From: an uncultured Clostridia bacterium
GTDB lineage: Bacteria > Bacillota > Clostridia > Lachnospirales > Lachnospiraceae
Assembly: GCA_947088195.1 (NCBI GenBank)
Contig: CAMUFS010000230.1
Span: 1-5,211, forward strand
DNA: 5,211 nucleotides
Direction: 5' to 3'
Shown piece by piece: positions 1-5,211 of this stretch; positions within the stretch are counted from its first letter, which is position 1, and each line of letters begins with the position of its first letter. Under the pieces are notes generated by a model. It searched no databases. It saw nothing but the letters and a program-made list of their open reading frames with translations, and was not told the DNA's origin. Both the position numbers and the translations under genes were made by a program.

Positions 1-1
1 T

Positions 2-574
2 GGGCATTGTAGCATTTATAAAAATACAGTGGAAAATAACAGACGATTTATGTCAATGATTCACGGCAAGAAACGGTTTCAATATGTGTACAGTAATCCT
101 GAGAATTGTTCTTTTGATGAAGAATATTTTATTGAAAGCATTAATGATATATTTCTTGAAAATAACTTCCCTATTTTGCAGGAATCTTATATGGCAAATA
201 TCTATACGAAATCGTCTAATTTTAGATTGACCAAATTTAACAAAAAAAAGGACGGCTATGTGGTTGAAAAAAAGACAGATAACTTTTTTCTATGGGATAG
301 AGGAAAATTAAAAAGATATAGTATAAAGAATCAGGAACTACATATAGAGGAATATCTTTATATCCATATGCAGTCAAGACAGATGAAGATACATTTGAAA
401 AATATGGATGTTTATAAGATTATCCCTAATGTATTTGAAGCTTTAGAGGTTCCCGTAAAAGAGATTAATATCTATTCATTTAAAAAGATAAAAAAGAAAT
501 ACTTTAATCTTCATTATTTTAGGCTTAGAGGAAAAAATCTAGTGATTAAGATTAAGAAAAGAGTGAACCGATGA
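2..574 (+). CDS. DUF6625-like putative glycosyltransferase, 3' part (5' end outside window)
   Basis: The reading frame is open from base 2 to the TGA at 572-574, giving 190 visible residues, so the gene enters from the left. The GTG at 29 lies inside the conserved region and is not a credible start. Visible residues 1-9 (GHCSIYKNT) followed by NRRFM at 13-17, FDEE at 38-41, FFLWDRGKL at 95-103 and EEYLYIHMQSRQMK at 116-129 match my memory of the DUF6625 family (full length about 300 residues). Members sit in polysaccharide loci and resemble GT-A glycosyltransferases, with the nucleotide-sugar-binding part expected in the missing N-terminal portion. The C-terminus is Lys/Arg-rich (KKIKKK, then KIKKRVNR), which could help it associate with the membrane surface; no membrane span is visible. 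The stop overlaps the next start as ATGA, implying translational coupling. Inferred role: a cytoplasmic sugar transfer during repeat-unit assembly. Donor and acceptor are unknown, and the family call is from memory. Confidence 0.72.
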   Translation, partial: GHCSIYKNTVENNRRFMSMIHGKKRFQYVYSNPENCSFDEEYFIESINDIFLENNFPILQESYMANIYTKSSNFRLTKFNKKKDGYVVEKKTDNFFLWDRGKLKRYSIKNQELHIEEYLYIHMQSRQMKIHLKNMDVYKIIPNVFEALEVPVKEINIYSFKKIKKKYFNLHYFRLRGKNLVIKIKKRVNR

Positions 575-1662
575 AATTGTTGGCAGTTATTTTTACAATT
601 ATATTGATAGCAGCAGGTCTTTTAATAAAAAAAGGGAAGCTTCTGCTGGCTGTCCAGATTATGTGGTTATGGGTCCTCACAGCCCTTAATAATGGCGGGA
701 TGGATTACATTGATAATGAAATGATCTATATTGATATTTTGGGAAAAGATATTTTTTCTGGATTAAATAGCTGGCTCTCAAATATTATTGCATATTATTT
801 TCACAAATGTAATCTTGGATTTACAGCGTATAATGCATTTTTGTGCACAGTCAGCATATTAGCGTTATATTTTGTTATTAAAAAGTATTCAGAAAAACCA
901 TGTTGTGTGTTTTCCCTTTTTTTTATATATCCAATGAGTGAGTGTGTGATACAGAAACGATTTTTTCCATGTGTGGTAGCCCTGGTGATTGCCTTGGTTA
1001 TGTTGATGAATCGAAGATGGATAGGGTTTGTGCTTAGTGTTGTAGTTGCCACGGGATGGCATTTTTCTGGTATTATTTTTTTATTATTTGGAGCGATATT
1101 ATTTGTTAGCAAAAAATTTGCTAGAGTTATCATGCCAATTTTATTGCTTGCAGAAATATATATAATTTTTATGACTCCCAGTTTTTTGTCAATTTTTTCT
1201 ATATTGCCAAAGGAAAAGATAGAAAATTATCTTCGATTTAATATTTCTTTTTTTGCTGGCAGTGTTTTTGCAGGCTTTGTGGGTATTTTTATATTTTTGG
1301 TTTTGAAAGTTTTACATAGCTCAGCAAAGGATTCTTTTCATACAATGGCGAATGGTATTATAAGGCAGGATCAGGCATCTATTTTATATCTGGCTAATTT
1401 TTTTTCATTATTGATCTTGCCGCTTTTATTTTGTGATTCAATATTTATTAGATATTATAGACCAGTTTTGATAATGGACTATATTTTTTTGACAAATTCT
1501 ATGAGAGGAAGCTTTTTAAAAAATAATTTGAGGTATTATTACATATTGCTTTTTATAAGTTTTCTTATCGTTTTTGCTGTTGGCTTAATGATTTTTGATA
1601 GATATTCTTGGCGTATGTATTATGAAACAATTTTTGAAAATAATATATTATTTAATATATAA
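571..1662 (+). CDS. EpsG/Wzy-like polysaccharide polymerase (membrane protein)
   Basis: This 363-residue protein is very hydrophobic, with roughly nine to eleven predicted membrane segments (about 3-20, 24-40, 83-104, 110-124, 131-146, 150-180, 186-212, 224-248, 268-290, 295-308 and 320-342). Length and layout fit the EpsG family, the Gram-positive counterpart of Wzy, which polymerises flipped repeat units on the outer face of the membrane. Supporting features are an early Asp-Tyr loop (GGMDYIDNE, 42-50), a YPMSE then QKR stretch (120-130, where family members often have an Arg-rich segment), GWHFSGII (162-169, the usual His-x-Ser position) and RYYRPVL (294-300). The ATG at 571 overlaps the previous stop by four bases, with a weak AAAAGAG site at 557-563, seven bases upstream. 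Polymerases diverge strongly between serotypes, so the family is fairly secure but linkage specificity cannot be read. O-antigen ligase or another multi-span polysaccharide protein is the main alternative. Confidence 0.82.
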   Translation: MKLLAVIFTIILIAAGLLIKKGKLLLAVQIMWLWVLTALNNGGMDYIDNEMIYIDILGKDIFSGLNSWLSNIIAYYFHKCNLGFTAYNAFLCTVSILALYFVIKKYSEKPCCVFSLFFIYPMSECVIQKRFFPCVVALVIALVMLMNRRWIGFVLSVVVATGWHFSGIIFLLFGAILFVSKKFARVIMPILLLAEIYIIFMTPSFLSIFSILPKEKIENYLRFNISFFAGSVFAGFVGIFIFLVLKVLHSSAKDSFHTMANGIIRQDQASILYLANFFSLLILPLLFCDSIFIRYYRPVLIMDYIFLTNSMRGSFLKNNLRYYYILLFISFLIVFAVGLMIFDRYSWRMYYETIFENNILFNI

Positions 1663-1686
1663 AGAATTTCTATTGCTTATGTAAAT

Positions 1687-1691
1687 AAGGA
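1687..1691 (+). promoter_or_regulatory. Ribosome binding site AAGGA of the GT2 gene
   Basis: AAGGA lies seven bases before the ATG at 1699 but only one base before the in-frame TTG at 1693. The spacing therefore decides for ATG 1699 as the start. It lies in the 36-base gap after the polymerase stop codon, which holds no hairpin or terminator. Confidence 0.7.
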
Positions 1692-1698
1692 ATTGAAT

Positions 1699-2592
1699 AT
1701 GAAAAAAGTATTAGTATTAATGTCAACTTATAATGGAGAGAATTATATAGCAGATCAAATGGAAAGTATTATAAAACAGAAAGGTGTTAGTATATCATTA
1801 CATATCCGCGATGATGGCTCAAAGGATTCTACCGTTGCCATTGTGAAGGATTTTATGAAAAAGTATCCTAATATTAAGCTTGATATGGGCTGTTCAAATC
1901 TGGGTTATAAAAGAAGCTTTATAAAACTGCTATATAAATGTGAGGATAACTTTGATTATTATGCGTTTTCTGATCAAGATGATATATGGTTGGAGGATAA
2001 GATGAGCAAGGCGATAGAAAGGTTGGAATCGCTGCATAAGCCAGCATTATATTACGGTATGATGACAATGGTCGATGCGGAGCTTACTATACTGCCATAT
2101 CAACAAATTTTAAAAAAGCCATTAAATAAAAAGAGCGTTTTGTTTCAAAATTTTGTGCAGGGTTCAACCATTGTTTTTAATAATGCATTTATGGAGATAG
2201 TGAGAAAATATCATATAGATAAAGAAGTGGCTCATGATATTTGGCTTCCTATTATTGCTTATTATCTAGGGGAGATTATTGGAGATAATAATTCCTATAT
2301 TCTTTATAGAAGACACGAACAAGCAGTCACAGAAAGGATGAAAAGAGAGTACTGGAAAAATCTTTTGATGGATATTGTTTCCGGGGAAAAGGTTTGCAAT
2401 CTAGCTTATGAGCTTTTAGAGGGATATGCAGATATGTTGAATAAGTATGATGCAAAATATCTGAATCTTATTAAAGAATATCGAAGAATGGATAATAAAT
2501 TAAAGATACTATTAGATAGGGAAATTAGAAAATATTCACTAAAAGGAACGATACTGCTAAAGCTTGCTTTTTTATTTAATAGAGTGGAATGA
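1699..2592 (+). CDS. Family 2 (GT-A) glycosyltransferase
   Basis: This 297-residue protein transfers a sugar from a nucleotide donor to the growing lipid-linked unit on the cytoplasmic side. The N-terminal GT-A domain is clear: VLVLMSTYNGENYI (4-17) is the nucleotide-binding beta strand and loop, RDDGSKDST (37-45) carries the donor-binding Asp pair, NLGYKRSF is at 67-74, and SDQDDIW (91-97) contains the DxD-type metal-binding motif. Later conserved blocks are QGSTIVFN (154-161), HDIWLPIIAYYLG (179-191, probable catalytic-base and acceptor region) and YRRHEQAVT (203-211). This pattern is typical of the rhamnosyltransferase-like GT2 branch often annotated RfbF/WcaA-type, but the sugar cannot be assigned. 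The rest, from about residue 215, is a charged, helical tail. No membrane spans are visible and the length is normal for the branch. The start at 1699 is chosen over TTG 1693 because of ribosome-site spacing. The next gene follows ten bases after the stop. Confidence 0.93.
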   Translation: MKKVLVLMSTYNGENYIADQMESIIKQKGVSISLHIRDDGSKDSTVAIVKDFMKKYPNIKLDMGCSNLGYKRSFIKLLYKCEDNFDYYAFSDQDDIWLEDKMSKAIERLESLHKPALYYGMMTMVDAELTILPYQQILKKPLNKKSVLFQNFVQGSTIVFNNAFMEIVRKYHIDKEVAHDIWLPIIAYYLGEIIGDNNSYILYRRHEQAVTERMKREYWKNLLMDIVSGEKVCNLAYELLEGYADMLNKYDAKYLNLIKEYRRMDNKLKILLDREIRKYSLKGTILLKLAFLFNRVE

Positions 2593-2596
2593 GGAG
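2591..2596 (+). promoter_or_regulatory. Ribosome binding site GAGGAG of the GT-B-like gene
   Basis: GAGGAG overlaps the TGA stop of the preceding gene and sits six bases before ATG 2603. It selects that ATG over an upstream TTG at 2564, which would extend the protein 13 residues into the previous gene, and over the ATG at 2609. Termination and initiation are close enough for coupling. Confidence 0.75.
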
Positions 2597-2602
2597 ATAG
2601 GA

Positions 2603-3655
2603 ATGTCAATGTTAGGTAATAGTAAAACAATATATGTGGTGTGTCCAGCATATTTTAAAACTGGAGGCACAGAGCTTTTACATCAATTAGTGTATGAGTT
2701 AAATAACCTCGGCAAGAATGCGATTATCACGTATCAGAGAAAGGGAGGGGTAAAAGGAAATGGTGAATATACAGATCCAGATTTTAAAAAATACATAAAA
2801 CAATATATATTTGTGGAGGATATAAAAGATGTAAAGGGAAATCTTATTATTGTACCGGAAATGAATGTGGATGTAATTAAGAATATTCGATATGCGAGAA
2901 AAGTTATCTGGTGGTTGAGTGTTGATAATTATATGATTCAGAGAAGTGTTTGCTACCTGAATAAAATTTTGCCGTTTGGAATAGAGTGGATTGCGGCAGT
3001 GAAAAAAATAATAAGAAATAGAATATCACATAAAGCGGAATTAACAGATATAGTTCTTCCTGATTATCATCTCTATCAAAGCTATTATGCAAAATATTTT
3101 CTAGAAAAAAATAATATCTACAACAAAGCATATTTATCTGATTATATCAACGACATTTTTCTAGAGCAAAGTATAGATTATTGTGGTAAACAGAATATTG
3201 TTCTTTATAATCCCAGAAAAGGAATGGAATTTACTAAAAAAATTATTAAAAAGTCGCCTATGTTTCGATGGGTTCCTATTCAGGGACTTTCAACCAATGA
3301 GGTGAGGGAGCTGTTGACAAAAAGCAAGGTATATATAGATTTTGGAAATCATCCGGGAAAAGATAGATTTCCAAGGGAAGCTGCGATAAGTGGATGCTGT
3401 ATTATAACTGGAAAGAAAGGGGCAGCAAATTATAAGGAAGATGTACCAATTCCAGATGAGTTTAAATTTAATGATGAGGAAAGAAAAATCGATGCAATTA
3501 TACAAAAAATAGAGAACTGTATCAATCAGTATGAAATGGAAATTAATAAATTTGAGGAGTACAGATGTTATATTATGGAAGAAAAGAAGAGATTTAAAGA
3601 AGATGTAAGGACTATTTTTTGCGCTGAGAATGGAGAGATTTTACATGGGGTATAA
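2603..3655 (+). CDS. GT-B-like glycosyltransferase, poorly characterised family
   Basis: This 350-residue soluble protein has the outline of a two-domain GT-B glycosyltransferase. The N-terminal half opens with IYVVCPAYFKTGGTELLHQL (10-29), where the GGTE at 21-24 corresponds to the glycine-rich loop (GGxE) of GT4-type enzymes; VPEMN (84-88) and IWWLSVDNY (102-110) follow. The C-terminal half has VLYNPRKG (200-207), PIQGLS (225-230), and DFGNHPGKDRFPREAAISGC (246-265). The last is the likely donor-binding segment, with PREAA in place of the usual ExxxxxxxE region of family 4. From about residue 290 the tail is charged and helical. I recall relatives in many capsule and O-antigen loci, often labelled hypothetical or generic glycosyltransferase; no substrate is known to me. 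Its place between a GT2 enzyme and a flippase supports sugar transfer in repeat-unit assembly. Fold and activity are inferred from motif layout; an alternative is a non-catalytic GT-B homologue. Confidence 0.8.
   Translation: MSMLGNSKTIYVVCPAYFKTGGTELLHQLVYELNNLGKNAIITYQRKGGVKGNGEYTDPDFKKYIKQYIFVEDIKDVKGNLIIVPEMNVDVIKNIRYARKVIWWLSVDNYMIQRSVCYLNKILPFGIEWIAAVKKIIRNRISHKAELTDIVLPDYHLYQSYYAKYFLEKNNIYNKAYLSDYINDIFLEQSIDYCGKQNIVLYNPRKGMEFTKKIIKKSPMFRWVPIQGLSTNEVRELLTKSKVYIDFGNHPGKDRFPREAAISGCCIITGKKGAANYKEDVPIPDEFKFNDEERKIDAIIQKIENCINQYEMEINKFEEYRCYIMEEKKRFKEDVRTIFCAENGEILHGV
3647..3650 (+). promoter_or_regulatory. Weak ribosome binding site GGGG before the TTG start of the flippase
   Basis: GGGG lies seven bases before TTG 3658, inside the last codons of the preceding gene. 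It can pair only partly with the 16S rRNA tail, and no AGGAGG-like site is closer. A weak site plus a TTG codon suggests modest or coupled translation of the flippase. Confidence 0.4.
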
Positions 3656-3657
3656 AG

Positions 3658-5097
3658 TTGAATAAGGTTAAAAAAAACTATATATATAATCTGCTCTACC
3701 AAATATTAACTATGATTCTGCCAATTATTACTATACCATATGTATCAAGGGTGCTAGGGGCAGAAGGAATTGGCATTTATAGCTATACAAATTCTATTGT
3801 TACATATTTTACTATTTTGGCGAATCTTGGCATTAATATGTATGGCCAGAGGGAAATAGCATACTATCAAAATAATGAACAGCAACAGATTAAAATTTTG
3901 CTTGAGCTACTTGTTATTCGTGCTATCAGTACACTATTTAGTATTTTTATTTTTGTCTTTTTTTTAATGACAAAGATAGAGAACAAGGCAGTTTATTTGG
4001 TTCATATTCCTACTATTATAGCTGTGTTTTTTGATATTTCGTGGTTCTATCAAGGACTGGAAAATTACAGATTTGTTGTGGTTAGAAATATCTATATTAA
4101 AGTGGTTGGAATTGCTTGCGTTTTTATTTTTGTGAGAAAACAAGAAGATCTAATAAATTATGTACTATGTCTTTCTGGAATTACACTGATAGCTAGAGTA
4201 TCTTTGTGGAGTGAAGTTTTAAAACAAATAAAACGATATAGGGGAATTAAGCTAGAATTTAGACGTCATGCAAGAGCTATTTTTGCATTGTTTATTCCTC
4301 AGATAATTATTCAATTATATACTGTATTTGATAAAACATTATTGGGATTGTTGGGACAATCTTCTGCTGAAAATGGATATTATGAGCAGGCAGAAAAAAT
4401 AGTAAGGCTGGCTGCCAGTGTAGTGTGTACACTTTCTGCTGTAATGATGCCACGAATTTCGAGCCTGTATTATTTAGGAAAAAAACAGCAGGCATGTGAG
4501 GAAATAAAAAATTCTTTCCGTTTTGTGTGGTTTCTTGGCATACCAATTATGCTTGGATTAATAGGAGTGAGCCGTGAACTAACGTTTTTATTTTTAGGGG
4601 AAGAATATGCGAAAGTGAATATAATATTGCCTATACTTTCTGTGATCATTTTGGTAATTGGATTAAATAATGTGACAGGTATGCAGTATTTTATTCCTAT
4701 GGGAAAACAAAAAAACTATACAATATCTGTGACAGCAGGAGCTGCTGTTGATATTTTTTTCAATATAATATTGATTCCACATTTCAAATCTATTGGGACG
4801 GCAATTTCTATTGTTATAGCAGAAACTGTGATAACCATAATACAATTTTATTATATGAATCGTGAAATTTCTGTAAAAAATATATTGATGAAAAGTTGGA
4901 AATATTGTATGGCAGGAGCTGTGATGCTAGCTGTGGTAAAGAGAATAACTTTTTCTATAGATGAGATAAGACTGTTGACAATTAAGGTAATAATTGGAGC
5001 TTTTGTGTATTTTCTGATTCTTTTGATATTGCGGGAGGAGATAATGTTAAATGAATGGAGAAAGTTGACAGATTATGTGAAAGAAAGGAGAGGATGA
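3658..5097 (+). CDS. wzx: Wzx/RfbX-type repeat-unit flippase (polysaccharide transporter family)
   Basis: This 479-residue membrane protein of the MOP/MATE-like polysaccharide transporter family has the expected length and about 12-14 hydrophobic segments. Its role is moving the undecaprenyl-diphosphate-linked repeat unit from the cytoplasmic to the outer leaflet. Family signatures are KNYIYNLLYQI (6-16), PYVSRVLGAEGIGIYSYT (27-44), GINMYGQREIA (58-68), DISWFYQGLENYR (126-138), VFDKTLLG (223-230), GYYEQAEKIV (240-249), MMPRIS (263-268) and GMQYFIPMGKQ (341-351). The start must be TTG 3658: the frame has a stop at 3625-3627, there is no ATG, GTG or other TTG between them, and the next Met is residue 19, inside the first conserved segment. 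It begins two bases after the previous stop, within one operon with the polymerase and glycosyltransferases. Function as a flippase is secure by family; the exact substrate is unknown. The symbol is the functional class name, not an ortholog assignment. Confidence 0.95.
   Translation: MNKVKKNYIYNLLYQILTMILPIITIPYVSRVLGAEGIGIYSYTNSIVTYFTILANLGINMYGQREIAYYQNNEQQQIKILLELLVIRAISTLFSIFIFVFFLMTKIENKAVYLVHIPTIIAVFFDISWFYQGLENYRFVVVRNIYIKVVGIACVFIFVRKQEDLINYVLCLSGITLIARVSLWSEVLKQIKRYRGIKLEFRRHARAIFALFIPQIIIQLYTVFDKTLLGLLGQSSAENGYYEQAEKIVRLAASVVCTLSAVMMPRISSLYYLGKKQQACEEIKNSFRFVWFLGIPIMLGLIGVSRELTFLFLGEEYAKVNIILPILSVIILVIGLNNVTGMQYFIPMGKQKNYTISVTAGAAVDIFFNIILIPHFKSIGTAISIVIAETVITIIQFYYMNREISVKNILMKSWKYCMAGAVMLAVVKRITFSIDEIRLLTIKVIIGAFVYFLILLILREEIMLNEWRKLTDYVKERRG
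5084..5090 (+). promoter_or_regulatory. Ribosome binding site AAAGGAG of the last gene
   Basis: AAAGGAG, followed by AGG, is the best Shine-Dalgarno match in the window. It is nine bases before ATG 5100 and three bases before ATG 5094, in the same frame, so the 5100 start is favoured. It lies within the final codons of the flippase gene. Confidence 0.7.
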
Positions 5098-5099
5098 TT

Positions 5100-5211
5100 A
5101 TGGCAGTGGGAAGTGCTATAAAATATACATACAAAAAAGGAAGTTTTAAGTATTTTGCTAGGGGGGGGGTACTAGGAACATCAGATTTTCATGCACATAT
5201 TCGCCTAAAAC
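5100..5211 (+). CDS. Start of an unidentified gene, possibly an acyltransferase (3' end outside window)
   Basis: Thirty-seven codons are visible before the right edge, with no stop. The start is ATG 5100, two bases after the flippase stop; ATG 5094 would add two residues and overlap that stop as ATGA. The visible residues begin MAVGSAIKYTYKKG, and residues 21-37 read RGGVLGTSDFHAHIRLK. A short basic N-terminus followed by a Gly-rich stretch and a His-x-His-Ile-Arg block resembles the entry to the left-handed beta-helix of hexapeptide-repeat acetyltransferases in polysaccharide operons. No hexapeptide repeat is yet visible, so this is only a guess from style and context. If right, it would O- or N-acetylate a sugar of the repeat unit. 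Codons 21-24 are written by a run of nine G residues; loss of one G would create an in-frame TAG almost at once. The visible frame keeps protein-like sequence on both sides of the run. Another modification enzyme or glycosyltransferase is equally possible. Confidence 0.6.
   Translation, partial: MAVGSAIKYTYKKGSFKYFARGGVLGTSDFHAHIRLK
5161..5169 (+). repeat. Homopolymer tract of nine G inside the last gene
   Basis: Nine consecutive G bases stand out in an AT-rich window, where no other G or C run approaches this length. The tract covers parts of codons 21-24 (Arg-Gly-Gly-Val) of the gene starting at 5100. It is bracketed by two CTAG tetramers (5158-5161 and 5172-5175). Mononucleotide G runs of this size are known elsewhere as slipped-strand contingency switches and are also error-prone in sequencing. 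Confidence 0.85.

Noticed and set aside
29..31. GTG as start of the first gene
   Set aside because: The frame is open to the window edge and the residues before GTG (GHCSIYKNT) belong to the conserved region, so the gene begins outside the window.
140..160. Shared heptapeptide INDIFLE in the first gene and in the GT-B-like gene (3146-3166)
   Set aside because: The codons differ at several third positions and the surrounding residues do not align, so this is coincidence, not a repeat or shared domain.
801..1133. Minus-strand open frame opposite the polymerase, and similar minus-strand frames at 2406-2651, 2904-3131, 3290-3505, 4307-4546 and 4663-4845
   Set aside because: All lie wholly or almost wholly opposite well-supported plus-strand genes. 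Their composition looks like complement shadow, with no domain or convincing start site.
1398..1405. Eight-T runs (917-924, 1398-1405, 3958-3965) and an eight-A run (242-249) as further phase-variation tracts
   Set aside because: Runs of A or T this long are expected in such AT-rich DNA, and those in membrane genes encode Phe/Leu-rich spans; unlike G9 they do not stand out.
1693..1698. TTG at 1693 as start of the GT2 gene
   Set aside because: The AAGGA site would be only one base away; ATG 1699 has normal seven-base spacing and begins directly before the conserved first strand.
1663..1698. Possible promoter or terminator in the largest intergenic gap
   Set aside because: There is no inverted repeat followed by T residues, and the TTG-like and TA-rich stretches are too close to the start and match background AT richness.
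2564..2602. TTG at 2564 as start of the GT-B-like gene
   Set aside because: It would overlap the previous gene by 29 bases, lacks a ribosome site, and adds 13 residues with no resemblance to the family; ATG 2603 has GAGGAG at six bases.
3645..3665. ATG GGG short frame across the junction before the flippase
   Set aside because: It stops after six codons and is out of frame with both neighbours, so it is not a credible gene or start.

Overview
The window is AT-rich and carries six tightly packed genes, all on the plus strand. They read as the interior of a cell-surface polysaccharide (capsule or exopolysaccharide) operon of the Wzx/Wzy-dependent type. Frequent ATA (Ile) and AGA (Arg) codons, AAGGA/GGAGG-type ribosome binding sites, an EpsG-type polymerase and the style of the flippase all suggest a low-GC Gram-positive (Firmicute). 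A gut-type clostridial lineage such as the Lachnospiraceae is my best guess. This is an inference from style; no marker gene in the window fixes the taxon.

Layout: (1) at 2-574, the 3' part of a DUF6625-like putative glycosyltransferase gene that enters from the left; (2) at 571-1662, an EpsG/Wzy-like multi-membrane-span polysaccharide polymerase, overlapping gene 1 by ATGA; (3) at 1699-2592, a family 2 (GT-A) glycosyltransferase; (4) at 2603-3655, a poorly characterised GT-B-like glycosyltransferase; (5) at 3658-5097, a Wzx/RfbX-type flippase that starts with TTG; (6) from 5100 to the right edge, the first 37 codons of a further gene, possibly an acyltransferase. Intergenic gaps run from a 4-base overlap to 36 bases. 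No terminator, convincing promoter, RNA gene, mobile element or CRISPR array is visible, so the genes are probably one transcript whose promoter lies upstream.

How they would work together (inference from the families): the glycosyltransferases (genes 1, 3, 4) extend a lipid-linked repeat unit on the cytoplasmic face, the flippase (gene 5) moves it across the membrane, and the polymerase (gene 2) joins units outside. Gene 6, if it is an acyltransferase, would decorate the sugar. The initiating phosphoglycosyltransferase, chain-length control proteins and nucleotide-sugar genes are not in the window.

The most unusual signal is a run of nine G residues (5161-5169) early in gene 6, a candidate slipped-strand phase-variation switch or an assembly error hotspot. 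I do not see an undescribed multi-gene system. The other items of interest are two poorly characterised glycosyltransferase-like families (genes 1 and 4).
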